Source: an uncultured Roseibium sp.
GTDB lineage: Bacteria > Pseudomonadota > Alphaproteobacteria > Rhizobiales > Stappiaceae
NCBI RefSeq assembly: GCF_947494555.1
Contig: NZ_CANLVF010000004.1
Coordinates: 680,572-744,571 of the forward strand
DNA length: 64,000 nt
Direction: 5' to 3'
How positions within the stretch are numbered: position 1 is the stretch's first letter; the number at the start of each line of letters is the position of its first letter. Of the stretch, positions 42,167-50,537 are shown piece by piece. Position numbers and translations under genes: made by a program. A model generated the notes under the pieces. The model did no database searches. It worked only from the letters and a program-made list of their open reading frames with translations, and had not been told where the DNA came from.

Positions 42167-42381
42167 CATGAAATCGTCTCAATTGCTGTACACGTTGCCG
42201 CCAAGTGCAACGCGCTGGCCGGTGAATGCGGCCGAAAAGATGCCATCCCGGCCCAAAGCAGGGACGCCCGACAGATAAGAGGGGGCTCTATGCTTGTCAA
42301 CGCCGCAGGAATAGGCAATGTACCCACGCCCTCAGGATTGAGGGGATGAAAATTACCGATCCTATTTGTAAAGGACATCTC

Positions 42382-43245
42382 ATGTTCCGAATTTCGATGC
42401 GCAGGCCGGTTCAGGCTATTGCCGTTTCCCTTCTGGCCATGACGCTCGGATCCGCCTCTCTCAGCGCCGCCGAACCCGGCGATGTGATTGCCAAGGTTGG
42501 AGATGCGGAGATCACGGAAGCCGATATTGCGTTTGCCGCACAAGACCTTGGCCAGCAGCTGCAGCGTTTTCCACCCGACCAGTGGCGTGCAATTTTGCTC
42601 GATGTCGTTGTCGACATGGAGCTGATCGCGCAAGCGGCGCGGCAGGACGGACTGGATCAGGATCCGGATTTCAAGAAACAAGTTGAGTTCCTCGAGCTGC
42701 AGGCATTGCGCAATGCGTATATCGCCCAGAAGATCGATGGCAGCATCACCGACGACGTGCTCAGCTCCGCCTATGAAGAACAATTCAAAGACTACGAGGG
42801 TCCTGAGGAGATCAATGCGCGTCACATTCTGGTGAACGACAAGGCTGAAGCCGAAAGCCTAATCAAGGAACTGGATGGTGGCGCGGATTTCGTGGAACTC
42901 GCCAAGGAAAAGTCGACCGGCCCGTCAGGTCCGAACGGTGGAGACCTCGGCTATTTCGGCAGAGGTCAGATGGTCAAGCCTTTCGAGGAAGCTGTGTTTG
43001 CTCTGGAAGCCGGTACCTACACAAAAGAACCGGTCGAAACCCAGTTCGGCTGGCACGTGATCAAGCTGGAAGACAAGCGCCAGCAGGAGAAACCCGCGTT
43101 TGAATCGGTTGCCGGTGAATTGCGTCAGCAGCTCATGCGTGAGCAATACGAGGCCAAGATGGTAGAGCTGAAGGATGCGATCGCCGTCGAAATTCTTGAT
43201 GAAACGCTTGAACTGCCAAGCGAACAAGGCCAGGCGTCTGAATAA
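42382..43245 (+). CDS. Peptidyl-prolyl cis-trans isomerase, parvulin type (PpiC/SurA-like)
   Basis: A periplasmic protein of about 287 residues. It has a signal peptide (MRRPVQAIAVSLLAMTLGSA, cleavage after SLSAA), an N-terminal chaperone helix bundle (about 35-145) and a parvulin domain (about 147-245) with INARHILVNDKAEAESLI, GDLGYFGRGQMVKPFEEAV and the closing TQFGWHVIKLED. A C-terminal helix follows. It assists folding of exported proteins, which suits its place beside secA. The ATG at 42382 has AAAGGA 7 nt upstream. ATGs at 42346 and 42397 are alternatives. Confidence 0.9.
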   Translation: MFRISMRRPVQAIAVSLLAMTLGSASLSAAEPGDVIAKVGDAEITEADIAFAAQDLGQQLQRFPPDQWRAILLDVVVDMELIAQAARQDGLDQDPDFKKQVEFLELQALRNAYIAQKIDGSITDDVLSSAYEEQFKDYEGPEEINARHILVNDKAEAESLIKELDGGADFVELAKEKSTGPSGPNGGDLGYFGRGQMVKPFEEAVFALEAGTYTKEPVETQFGWHVIKLEDKRQQEKPAFESVAGELRQQLMREQYEAKMVELKDAIAVEILDETLELPSEQGQASE

Positions 43246-43268
43246 GTTCGGACTGGTCCCGGAGAAAA

Positions 43269-43295
43269 CCCGGCAGTTGCAACTGCCGGGTTTTT
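43269..43295 (+). terminator. Rho-independent terminator after the parvulin gene
   Basis: CCCGGCAGTT and AACTGCCGGG form a 10-bp stem with a 2-nt loop, so in practice an 8-9 bp stem, followed by TTTTTC, 24 bases past the stop codon. Confidence 0.93.
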
Positions 43296-43394
43296 CTTGC
43301 GTTGCGCGGTGATTTCCACGTTTGGAAAAGACTTGCGCTTGCCAGATCCGCTCCTTAAGGACAGCTGAAAGTTCAAACAACCTGGACAGCTGTC

Positions 43395-44636
43395 ATGTCG
43401 ACGACCGTTTCACCGCTCGCTCCAAAGTCCTACCCCGACATGCCCGAGATTGCCGGCGTGCAGTTTTCAACTGCGGCGGCGGGCCTCAAATATGCGGGCC
43501 GGACGGATGTCCTGCTCGCAACTCTTGACGAAGGCACAACGGTCGCGGGCGTTTTCACCAAGTCCCGCTGTTCGTCCGCTCCCGTCGACTGGTGCAAAGA
43601 ACGGCTTCAGGGTGGAACAGCGCGCGCTCTCCTTGTCAACTCCGGGAACGCGAACGCTTTTACCGGGAAAAAGGGCAGGGCTGCCGTCGACCTGTCCGCC
43701 GACATTGTTTCCAGGGCGCTCGGTTGTCCCGTAAGCGAGATTTTTCTTGCGTCGACAGGCGTGATCGGCGAACCGCTCCCGGCCGAAAAGTTCGAGAATG
43801 TTGTCGGTGGTCTTTGTGCGGATCAGGATGCAGGCGCCTGGCTTGAAGCGGCCAAGGCAATCATGACGACGGACACCTATCCGAAGGTTGCGACCTGTAA
43901 CATCGATCTGGACGGGCAATCGGTAACGATCAGCGGGATTGCAAAGGGGGCCGGCATGATCGCGCCCGACATGGCAACCATGCTGTCTTTCGTCTTTACC
44001 GATGCGGCGATTTCCCAGAATGTGCTGCAAGCGCTCTTGAGCGGTGAAACCGGTGGAAGCTTCAATGCGATCACCGTGGACAGCGATACATCGACGTCGG
44101 ACACAGTCCTCCTGTTCGCAACGGGAGCTGCGGAAGGGCGCGGTGTTGCGCCTGTCCTGACCTTGGAAGATCCGAGAGTGGATGTCCTGCGCGCGTCCTT
44201 GCGAGACGTTATGCAGAACCTCGCCCAGCAAATCGTGCGCGACGGGGAAGGTGCCCGGAAATTTGTCGAGATCAGTGTCGAACGGGCCGAGAGTGATGCC
44301 TCTGCGCGAACCATCGCGCTTTCAATTGCAAATTCACCTCTGGTGAAAACTGCTGTTGCCGGCGAAGACGCGAACTGGGGCCGTGTCGTCATGGCCGTCG
44401 GGAAAGCCGGTGAACCGGCCGACCGGGACAAGCTGGCGATCTGGTTCGGTGATGTGCGCGTCGCCGTCGATGGGGAAAGGGATCCTGACTACAGCGAAGA
44501 GGCCGCATCAGCGGTGATGAAGGCTGAAAACATCTCCATTCGCGTGGACCTCGGACTTGGTGAAGGTCATGCGACTGTGTGGACCTGCGACCTGACGAAA
44601 GAATATGTCGCAATCAATGGCGACTACCGCAGCTGA
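43395..44636 (+). CDS. argJ: Bifunctional ornithine acetyltransferase/N-acetylglutamate synthase
   Basis: A 413-residue enzyme of arginine biosynthesis. It transfers acetyl from N-acetylornithine to glutamate and can also use acetyl-CoA. The self-cleavage site is GMIAPDMATMLSFVF near residue 190: the conserved Thr of ATML becomes the N-terminal nucleophile of the beta chain. The chain separation motif and the C-terminal block (ANWGRVVMAVGKAGE) are in place, so processing should be normal. The start matches family length. It is followed at 83 bases by mutT on the same strand. Confidence 0.96.
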   Translation: MSTTVSPLAPKSYPDMPEIAGVQFSTAAAGLKYAGRTDVLLATLDEGTTVAGVFTKSRCSSAPVDWCKERLQGGTARALLVNSGNANAFTGKKGRAAVDLSADIVSRALGCPVSEIFLASTGVIGEPLPAEKFENVVGGLCADQDAGAWLEAAKAIMTTDTYPKVATCNIDLDGQSVTISGIAKGAGMIAPDMATMLSFVFTDAAISQNVLQALLSGETGGSFNAITVDSDTSTSDTVLLFATGAAEGRGVAPVLTLEDPRVDVLRASLRDVMQNLAQQIVRDGEGARKFVEISVERAESDASARTIALSIANSPLVKTAVAGEDANWGRVVMAVGKAGEPADRDKLAIWFGDVRVAVDGERDPDYSEEAASAVMKAENISIRVDLGLGEGHATVWTCDLTKEYVAINGDYRS

Positions 44637-44718
44637 TACGATTCCGCATTTCTGACAAGTCGATGCCGAAAGTGCTTAACGATTTCCTGCAGCACATTCC
44701 AGAACTGGACCATTTGCA

Positions 44719-45120
44719 ATGACCAAGATCGTGCTTGTCGCGGCCTGTGCGCTCGTGGACGTTGACGGCAGAATACTGCTTGCGCAGCGCCCTGAAGGCA
44801 AATCAATGGCGGGTTTGTGGGAGTTTCCGGGGGGGAAAGTGGAAACCGGCGAACGACCGGAAGAAACCCTTATCCGGGAACTTGGTGAAGAGCTCGGAAT
44901 CGAGGTTAACGAAGCGTGTTTGGCTCCCCTGACTTTTGCAAGTCACACTTATGAAGATTTTCATTTGCTCATGCCACTTTACATCTGCCGCAGGTGGGAT
45001 GGTGTTCCTATGGGTAAGGAAAACCAGGCCCTGAAGTGGGTGCGCGCGATCAGACTGAGAGACTATCCGATGCCGGCAGCAGACGAGCCACTCATTCCAC
45101 ATCTGATCGACGCGGTGTAA
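44719..45120 (+). CDS. mutT: Nudix hydrolase, 8-oxo-dGTP pyrophosphatase (MutT-like)
   Basis: A 133-residue Nudix protein. The box GGKVETGERPEETLIRELGE, continuing ELGIEV, fits GX5EX7REUXEEXGU exactly. The opening ACALVDVDGRILLAQRPEGK is typical of MutT, and LMPLYICRRWDG covers the substrate strand. It sanitises oxidised dGTP, preventing A:T to C:G changes. It is the probable second gene after argJ and precedes the pilin gene by 42 bases. Confidence 0.9.
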   Translation: MTKIVLVAACALVDVDGRILLAQRPEGKSMAGLWEFPGGKVETGERPEETLIRELGEELGIEVNEACLAPLTFASHTYEDFHLLMPLYICRRWDGVPMGKENQALKWVRAIRLRDYPMPAADEPLIPHLIDAV

Positions 45121-45162
45121 GGCAGCAAGGCAACAGTCCCAGGCGGGGCGGGAGCATCTGAA

Positions 45163-45375
45163 TTGAAAAAAGAGCAAAAGAAAGACGGATCGGTCAAACG
45201 GCTGGCAACCCGATTTGCAAAAGACAGAAGTGGTGCCACGACCATGGAGTATGGAATGATTGTCGCCCTGCTCGGGACAATCATCATCCTCGGACTCGGC
45301 CCGATCGGCACAACAATGCGCGATGATGTCTTTGGAAAAATCTCCAGCACGCTCGACGAAACAACCAAGGAATGA
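45163..45375 (+). CDS. Flp/Fap-type IVb pilin (TTG start)
   Basis: A 70-residue pilin precursor. The prepilin cleavage region (SGATTMEYGMIVALLGTIII) is preceded by a basic leader, and the mature part is one hydrophobic helix plus a short polar tail. The +5 Glu of type IVb pilins is present in the MEYG segment. The start is TTG, 8 nt after GGGAG. It is an orphan, with no tad export, peptidase or other pilin gene in the window, so assembly would depend on a tad locus elsewhere. The tail after the helix is short and highly charged. Confidence 0.9.
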   Translation: MKKEQKKDGSVKRLATRFAKDRSGATTMEYGMIVALLGTIIILGLGPIGTTMRDDVFGKISSTLDETTKE

Positions 45376-45425
45376 TTGGGCGCCGGTCATTTTGATAGAA
45401 AATTTGCTCTCGCACCGTCTGAGCA

Positions 45426-46313
45426 CTAGACCTTTTGTTCTTTTACTCCCAATGCATCAGCCAGCCGTGACTTTGCCGAACCGGGACGCAGCGGTTGTTG
45501 CTGACTTTCGTGGGGGGCCCACCCCGACAGGGTCACCAACGCAAAACTTGCTCTGATACGGCCATCACTGTCGGCATGGTTTTCAGCGTAAATCTCTGCC
45601 GCCCGAAAAAGTGTTCGCCTGGACAACGGATGCCGCGCGGTCTGTTTGAGGATCGACGTCGCGCCCATGTTGCGCAGGTCTTTCACCAGCGCGAACATGT
45701 TGTCGTAGCGCACGGTGAGTGTATCAAGATCCGTGACAGGCAGCGCAAACCCGGCACGCTGCAGCAAGCTGCCCAGATCACGTGTATCGGCGAATGGAAG
45801 CACGCGCGCAGCCGCACCGCCGGTGCATTCAAGTTCAGCCCTTGTCAGGCTGTCGCGGAGCTCCGTCAATGTACCGGCCCCAGGTAGAACGGCCAGAAAG
45901 AGGCCGTCTGGTGCAAGCGAACGCCGGATCTGAACCAGACTGCCCGGGAGATCATTGACCGCATGAAGGGTCAGGGCAGAGACGATGAGGTCGCACGATT
46001 GCGGTTTGAACGGAATGCAGGCTTCGTCGCAGACCAGATCCGGAGCAGACAACACCGGATCTGGAAAGAACAGATCCGCCCTGATCGTCTTGTCCACTTT
46101 TCCCGAACTGGAGATAGCCTTTGAGATCAGGCCGGTGTGACCGCCGAGATCGACTGCCGTCTGAAAACGTCGATTTACAAGGCGCAACCTGTCCGCCAGG
46201 TCATGTGCGACCTCCGCCAAGAGAAAGTCGGTCCCAGGTGCCCCAAGCCGCAATGCGCGCTCGCGTCTTACCCTGAACAAATCGCGGTCAAAAAGATCGG
46301 GTTGTGCGGTCAC
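45426..46313 (-). CDS. Class I SAM-dependent methyltransferase (NDUFAF5/BioC-like)
   Basis: A 295-residue methyltransferase. The glycine-rich motif I is TAVDLGGHTGLISKAI near 53-68, the motif IV region is CDLIVSALTLHAVNDLPGSL near 108-127, and the C-terminal half has the NDUFAF5-type wording (VRYDNMFALVKDLRNMGATS). In mitochondria NDUFAF5 hydroxylates a complex I Arg. The bacterial relatives' role is less certain. It is divergent from comF and converges on the pilin gene. Confidence 0.87.
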   Translation of the reverse strand: MTAQPDLFDRDLFRVRRERALRLGAPGTDFLLAEVAHDLADRLRLVNRRFQTAVDLGGHTGLISKAISSSGKVDKTIRADLFFPDPVLSAPDLVCDEACIPFKPQSCDLIVSALTLHAVNDLPGSLVQIRRSLAPDGLFLAVLPGAGTLTELRDSLTRAELECTGGAAARVLPFADTRDLGSLLQRAGFALPVTDLDTLTVRYDNMFALVKDLRNMGATSILKQTARHPLSRRTLFRAAEIYAENHADSDGRIRASFALVTLSGWAPHESQQQPLRPGSAKSRLADALGVKEQKV

Positions 46314-46495
46314 GTAAAAACCCAGCGTTCACAAGTGGAGTGGTTCGTCACTTAGGACAGTTGCGTTTTCAGGTCAAAATCGTTCCCTGGATAAAAGTGG
46401 TTTTATTCGGGAGAAAACACTTTTAGGTTGTCCTTCGAGGTTTTGCCTTTCCAGGATTGGTTTTTTTGATTTCTTTGCGCGAAAAATTTTCACGA

Positions 46496-47251
46496 ATGCC
46501 ATCAACCGTCACCCGTGGCGTCCTAGATGCGCTCCTGCCCTTGCGGTGCATGTGCTGTGACACCCGCGTCGGATCTGAAGACGGACTTTGTCCGGTGTGC
46601 TGGAACGGTATGCCCTTTATCGAGAAACCGGTGTGCTACCGGCTCGGGGTCCCGTTTTCATATGATGTTGGCGAAGAGGCCTGGAGTCCGCGTGCTATTG
46701 CGTCACCACCGGTTTTCGACCGTCTGCGTTCAGTTGCCTTTTACGAAGGGTCGGCACAGAGCCTCGTGCTCGCATTCAAATTTGGCGGCCGGCGCGAGCT
46801 CGCCCGGCCCATGGGCAAGTGGATGACGTCTGCCGGGAGGGAAATTCTGAACACAGACAGTCTGATTGTACCGGTTCCCTTGCATTGGATGCGTCTGCTG
46901 TCCAGGCGCTTCAACCAGTCGGCTGCACTTGCCCAGGTGATTGCGAAGGAATGTGGTGCGGCTTATGAGCCGGAATTGCTGACGCGACACAAGCGAACGC
47001 GGCAACAGGTGGGGCTGACCGCCAAAGAGCGCCAGAAGAATGTGCGCTCAGCCTTCCGTATTTCTCCCCAGCGCGCCGGGCATCTGGATGGTCGTCACGC
47101 TGTTTTGATCGATGATGTGATGACAACAGGGTCGACCATTGCCGCGTGCACAAAAACTCTGTTGAGCGCGGGGGCCTTATCGGTCGATGTCCTCACATTC
47201 GCGTTGGCGGATCCTTCACGAAGCGATCAGGAGGGATCGGCAATTCCCTGA
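46496..47251 (+). CDS. comF: ComF-family phosphoribosyltransferase-like protein
   Basis: About 251 residues. An N-terminal zinc ribbon (CMCCDTRVGSEDGLCPVCW, the CxxC pairs) is followed by the PRTase-like domain. That domain has FNQSAALAQVIAKE and VLIDDVMTTGSTIAACTKTL near 205-225, the PRPP loop. Members aid DNA uptake or late competence steps in other bacteria. The ATG at 46496 gives the normal N-terminus. TTG codons at 46457 and 46466 have AGGA nearby and could add residues. An imperfect AT-rich stem-loop lies upstream (46393-46424). Confidence 0.88.
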   Translation: MPSTVTRGVLDALLPLRCMCCDTRVGSEDGLCPVCWNGMPFIEKPVCYRLGVPFSYDVGEEAWSPRAIASPPVFDRLRSVAFYEGSAQSLVLAFKFGGRRELARPMGKWMTSAGREILNTDSLIVPVPLHWMRLLSRRFNQSAALAQVIAKECGAAYEPELLTRHKRTRQQVGLTAKERQKNVRSAFRISPQRAGHLDGRHAVLIDDVMTTGSTIAACTKTLLSAGALSVDVLTFALADPSRSDQEGSAIP

Positions 47252-47359
47252 CGAATTGCATTCCCGCTTGTGTTTCCATAAACGGCACGCATATATCGCC
47301 CGACTTTGATTGATGTCGTTGATGCCAGCGGCAAACGATTTGAAAAAAGGATCCAACCG

Positions 47360-47617
47360 ATGCCAAAGGTGGAAATCTACACCCGCCAATTGTGCGGCTT
47401 TTGCACTGCTGCAAAACGGCTGCTCGACAAAAAAGGTGTTGCCTACAAGGAATACGACGCGACTTTCGACGGTGGCCTCCGCAAGCAAATGATCCAGAAG
47501 GCGAACGGACGTTCCACCTTTCCGCAGATCTTTGTCGGTCGGACTCATGTTGGCGGTTGCGATGAACTGCATGATCTTGAGCACCAGGGCAAACTGGACG
47601 CCTTGTTGTCTTCCTGA
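47360..47617 (+). CDS. grxC: Glutaredoxin, dithiol (GrxC)
   Basis: An 85-residue protein. The active site is CGFC near residues 11-14 in VEIYTRQLCGFCTAAKRLLD, and the GSH-binding block is FPQIFVGRTHVGGCDELHDL near 54-73. It is a dithiol glutaredoxin that reduces disulfides and glutathione adducts in the cytoplasm. The ATG at 47360 has AAGGA 8 nt upstream. It belongs to a conserved alphaproteobacterial run: comF, grxC, nitrilase, DUF1178. Confidence 0.93.
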   Translation: MPKVEIYTRQLCGFCTAAKRLLDKKGVAYKEYDATFDGGLRKQMIQKANGRSTFPQIFVGRTHVGGCDELHDLEHQGKLDALLSS

Positions 47618-47665
47618 TTAAGTGTCGGATCAATCACACTCTTTCACGGAACGTGAGGCGATCGA

Positions 47666-48520
47666 ATGGCCACCTTTGTTGCTGCCTGCATTCAATTGCG
47701 AAGCTGCAAGACCATCTCGGTAAACACGGAAAACGCGGAAAACCTGATCCGGGCTGCCGCAGCAGAAGGGGCGACCTACATTCAGACACCCGAAATGTCG
47801 AATGTGCTCGTCCGTAGCCGCAGCGAGTTGCTGGAACGTATTTCGGTGCTCCACGAGGACAAGTTCCTAAAGATGGGTTGCCGGCTTGCTTCGGACCTCA
47901 GTGTGCACCTCCATATCGGTTCGCTCGCTATTCTCCTGGAAAACGGAAAAGTCGCAAACCGGGCCGTTCTGATTTCGCCTAATGGAAAGATTGCCGTCTT
48001 TTACGACAAGATCCACATGTTCGATGTCGACCTGCCCAATGGTGAAAGCTGGCGTGAATCAGCGACCTATGCGCCCGGCAATGAGTCTGTGATTGTTGAA
48101 CTGAGCGGCGTCAAACTCGGAATGGCAATTTGTTATGATGTGCGTTTTCCGGAAATCTTTCGGGCGCAATCGCGTCTCGGCGCTGAAGTGCTGACAGCGC
48201 CGGCGGCGTTTACGCGGCAGACTGGCAAAGCCCATTGGCATGTGCTACAGCGCGCCCGCGCGATCGAAAACGGGGCATATGTCATTTCAGCAGCGCAAGG
48301 GGGGAACCACGAGGACGGCCGCGAAACCTACGGTCACAGCGTGATCGTGGACCCTTGGGGGAAGATCATTGCGGAGCTGGAAGGCGACGAGCCGGGGTAT
48401 GTTCTCGCGGAGATTGACAAGCAAGCCGTTGAAAAGGCACGCTCTCGCATTCCCGCAATTGCAAATGAACGCCAGTTCGAATGCAAGGTAACAGAGGCAC
48501 TCAAGGAGGAACCCGCTTGA
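47666..48520 (+). CDS. Carbon-nitrogen hydrolase (Nit/omega-amidase-like)
   Basis: A 284-residue nitrilase-superfamily enzyme with the Glu-Lys-Cys triad: Glu in YIQTPEMSN near residue 41, Lys in FYDKIHMFDVDLPNGE near 115, and Cys in GMAICYDVRFPEIFR near 157. It resembles Nit1, which hydrolyses deaminated glutathione, and omega-amidase. The position after glutaredoxin fits a repair role in glutathione metabolism. The final TGA overlaps the TTG start of the DUF1178 gene. Confidence 0.9.
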   Translation: MATFVAACIQLRSCKTISVNTENAENLIRAAAAEGATYIQTPEMSNVLVRSRSELLERISVLHEDKFLKMGCRLASDLSVHLHIGSLAILLENGKVANRAVLISPNGKIAVFYDKIHMFDVDLPNGESWRESATYAPGNESVIVELSGVKLGMAICYDVRFPEIFRAQSRLGAEVLTAPAAFTRQTGKAHWHVLQRARAIENGAYVISAAQGGNHEDGRETYGHSVIVDPWGKIIAELEGDEPGYVLAEIDKQAVEKARSRIPAIANERQFECKVTEALKEEPA

Positions 48521-49047
48521 TCAAGTACTCGCTTGTTTGCGACGCCAAACACGGTTTTGAGGGCTGGTTCCGGAATTCCGACGATTTTGAGTCCCAGCGG
48601 GAGCGCAAGCTTGTCGCATGTCCGGTATGCGGATCGATGAAAGTTGAAAAGGGGCTGATGGCCCCGGCCGTCTCGACGTCCCGCCGCAAGGAAAAACTCG
48701 TGCCTTCACAAATTGCCGAGACCGCCACTGCCAACGCGGCATCGGTGCAGACGAAGGCGCCGCCGGCAGAAGGTGCGGCAACTCCCGCGCCTCAGCCCAA
48801 TGCACTTCTTCCAACGGATGTGCAGCAGAAAGAGATCCTGGAAACGTTGCGACAGGTTCGAACCAGGATCATCGAGAATTCAGAAAATGTCGGCACCGAT
48901 TTCGCCTCGGAGGCACGGAAGATACATTTCGGCGAGTCTGAAGAAAGAAGTATTTACGGTGAAACGACGCCGAAGGATGCAGCGGAACTCCTTGATGAAG
49001 GTATTTCCGTCTTTCCGCTGCCTGAACTCCCCGAAGACAAGAACTGA
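48517..49047 (+). CDS. DUF1178 family protein (TTG start)
   Basis: A 176-residue protein. The N-terminus (LIKYSLVCDAKHGFEGWFRN) and a CPVCGSMKVEKGLMAPAVST block form a small zinc-ribbon-like fold. The middle is Ala/Pro/Thr rich and low in complexity (about 60-105), and the C-terminal block (LRQVRTRIIENSENVGTDFA) is the conserved DUF1178 end. The TTG at 48517 follows GGAGG and overlaps the previous stop (TTGA), so the two genes are coupled. Function unknown. Confidence 0.9.
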   Translation: MIKYSLVCDAKHGFEGWFRNSDDFESQRERKLVACPVCGSMKVEKGLMAPAVSTSRRKEKLVPSQIAETATANAASVQTKAPPAEGAATPAPQPNALLPTDVQQKEILETLRQVRTRIIENSENVGTDFASEARKIHFGESEERSIYGETTPKDAAELLDEGISVFPLPELPEDKN

Positions 49048-49117
49048 TCTGGCACATCCGCCGCTCTCGTCGGTGAGCTTAACGCACCATCCGTTTCTGT
49101 CAGGGTTTAAGCTGTTC

Positions 49118-49621
49118 TCAGCCTTTCCCGGATGCCGCGTTTCTTGAGCGCGTTTTCGTTGCGGGCTTCTGTTCCTTCAGGCTTTCTTCGGCGGCCTTGC
49201 CCAATTCACCGACGCTTTCCATCGCCGTTTCGTTGATCTCCTCCACTGCAGCCGCGTTTTCGCTTACGCTTTCCCTGAAGAGCGCAGCCTGTTTTTCGAA
49301 GTGTTCCTTATATTCCGTGGCCATTTTTGAATAGAAGGCCTGAAGTGTCGCCATTGTCTGTTCAGGCGCGACGCATTGGCTCAAGGATTTTGCGCATTCG
49401 AAATCTTCATGCAGGCGATGGCTGACAAATTCCATGTGGTCGTCGAACGCCTTTTCCGCGTGCGACCACATTGTGTTGCCCATTTTCTGGAAGCTGGCGA
49501 CTGCCTTTGCCTCCATCCGGTCCTCGCGCTCGGCAAAGGCCCAGTTTGTGAAAGCCGGCATCGGCCAGTCAACTTTCAAGGCAGTAAAATCGAATGCTCC
49601 GGTGTTGCGTTTGGTCGGCAT
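49118..49621 (-). CDS. Phasin family protein
   Basis: A 167-residue, mostly helical protein. The central amphipathic helix runs from about 50 to 135 (AFDDHMEFVSHRLHEDFE, then LQAFYSKMATEYKEHFEKQA) in phasin style, and the tail is Lys/Arg/Ser/Ala rich (TKTRSRNAASGKG). Phasins coat polyhydroxyalkanoate granules. The ATG at 49621 has GGAGG 7 nt upstream. No PHA synthase gene is in the window. A 14-bp palindrome upstream may be its operator. Confidence 0.85.
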   Translation of the reverse strand: MPTKRNTGAFDFTALKVDWPMPAFTNWAFAEREDRMEAKAVASFQKMGNTMWSHAEKAFDDHMEFVSHRLHEDFECAKSLSQCVAPEQTMATLQAFYSKMATEYKEHFEKQAALFRESVSENAAAVEEINETAMESVGELGKAAEESLKEQKPATKTRSRNAASGKG

Positions 49622-49653
49622 GAGGAATCCTCCGCTTGTGTGCGTTTCAAGCG

Positions 49654-49667
49654 ATGTGAGCTCACAT
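49654..49667. promoter_or_regulatory. Palindrome upstream of the phasin gene
   Basis: ATGTGAGCTCACAT, a perfect 14-bp palindrome 33-46 bases before the phasin start. The inner GTGAGCTCA recurs at 49698-49706, 42 bp away (about four helical turns). Between them an 8-bp stem (CAAGCCGC / GCGGCTTG) occurs at 49673-49693. Candidate tandem operator. Confidence 0.5.
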
Positions 49668-49841
49668 TGCGACAAGCCGCTTCCCGCGGCTTGACGGGTG
49701 AGCTCAGAGCATTTTCAGCTGGTGCTGGTAAGCTCTCAACCAGCGTGCGGTAATTCTAACTTCGCTGCAAGACGGTTCATTGACAGGGATCAAAAAATTT
49801 CACCCTGCCTGTTCGAAAGCGGAAAAAGCCTGCCGCCAACG

Positions 49842-50537
49842 TCATTTCGCGGTGAGAAACGCCCCAAGTTCCGCAGTCACCCTTTGAGGGTCTTCCAAAG
49901 TGGACAAATGACCGCACTCCTCGATCATTACCAACTTGCTTTGTGGGACGCGTTCGCGAATTTCGACTGAAAGTTCCGGTGGCAGCAGCCTGTCGCCGTC
50001 ACCGGTCAGCACAAGTGTCGAGCAATCGATGCTTTTCAAATATGGTCTGGAGTCGATCCTGTCGGCGTTTGCTCTTTGCTGGCGAACAAAGGCGTCCGGG
50101 CCGGTTTCGACGGCCATTTCAACGACGGCGGACTTCAACGTCACGTTGGATTCGTTTTTCTCGTGCACAAAGCCCGGAAAGAGGAGTTCAGGGACCCTTT
50201 CAAAGCTTTTTTCGGTCGCCATCTTGACGAGTGTGCTTCGGCGTCTCGACTGTTCCTCCGTGTCGGCGCGCGCGGAAGTGTTCAAAAGCGCGAGCTTGCT
50301 GACCCTATCCGGTGCGGTCCGCATCACTTCCATTGCGATGTAGCCGCCCATCGAAAGACCGATGAGTGCAAATCGGTCCGGCGCTGCTTCGAGCAAACGT
50401 GCGGCGATGGCATTTATGCTGGTGTCGTCCCGATTGTTCGCAACCATGATCGGGTGGTCCGCAAGCGCCGCGATCTGCGGTGCGTAAAGCGCATCGGTGC
50501 ATAGCAAACCCGGTACGAAAACTATCGGCTCTGCCAT
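49842..50537 (-). CDS. Alpha/beta hydrolase
   Basis: About 231 residues of the alpha/beta hydrolase fold: FVPGLLCTDALYAPQIAAL at the start, the elbow GLSMGGYIAMEVM near 59-71, the Asp strand LVLTGDGDRLLPPE near 177 and the catalytic His in EECGHLSTLEDP near 208. This is the short AB_hydrolase_6 type. Its ATG overlaps the ubiG stop (TGATG), so it is translated with ubiG. Whether it acts in ubiquinone synthesis is not known. Confidence 0.88.
   Translation of the reverse strand: MAEPIVFVPGLLCTDALYAPQIAALADHPIMVANNRDDTSINAIAARLLEAAPDRFALIGLSMGGYIAMEVMRTAPDRVSKLALLNTSARADTEEQSRRRSTLVKMATEKSFERVPELLFPGFVHEKNESNVTLKSAVVEMAVETGPDAFVRQQRANADRIDSRPYLKSIDCSTLVLTGDGDRLLPPELSVEIRERVPQSKLVMIEECGHLSTLEDPQRVTAELGAFLTAK

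Noticed and set aside
49654..49667. CRP-like site before the phasin gene
   Set aside because: The TGTGA and TCACA halves are separated by two bases, not six, so it does not fit CRP.
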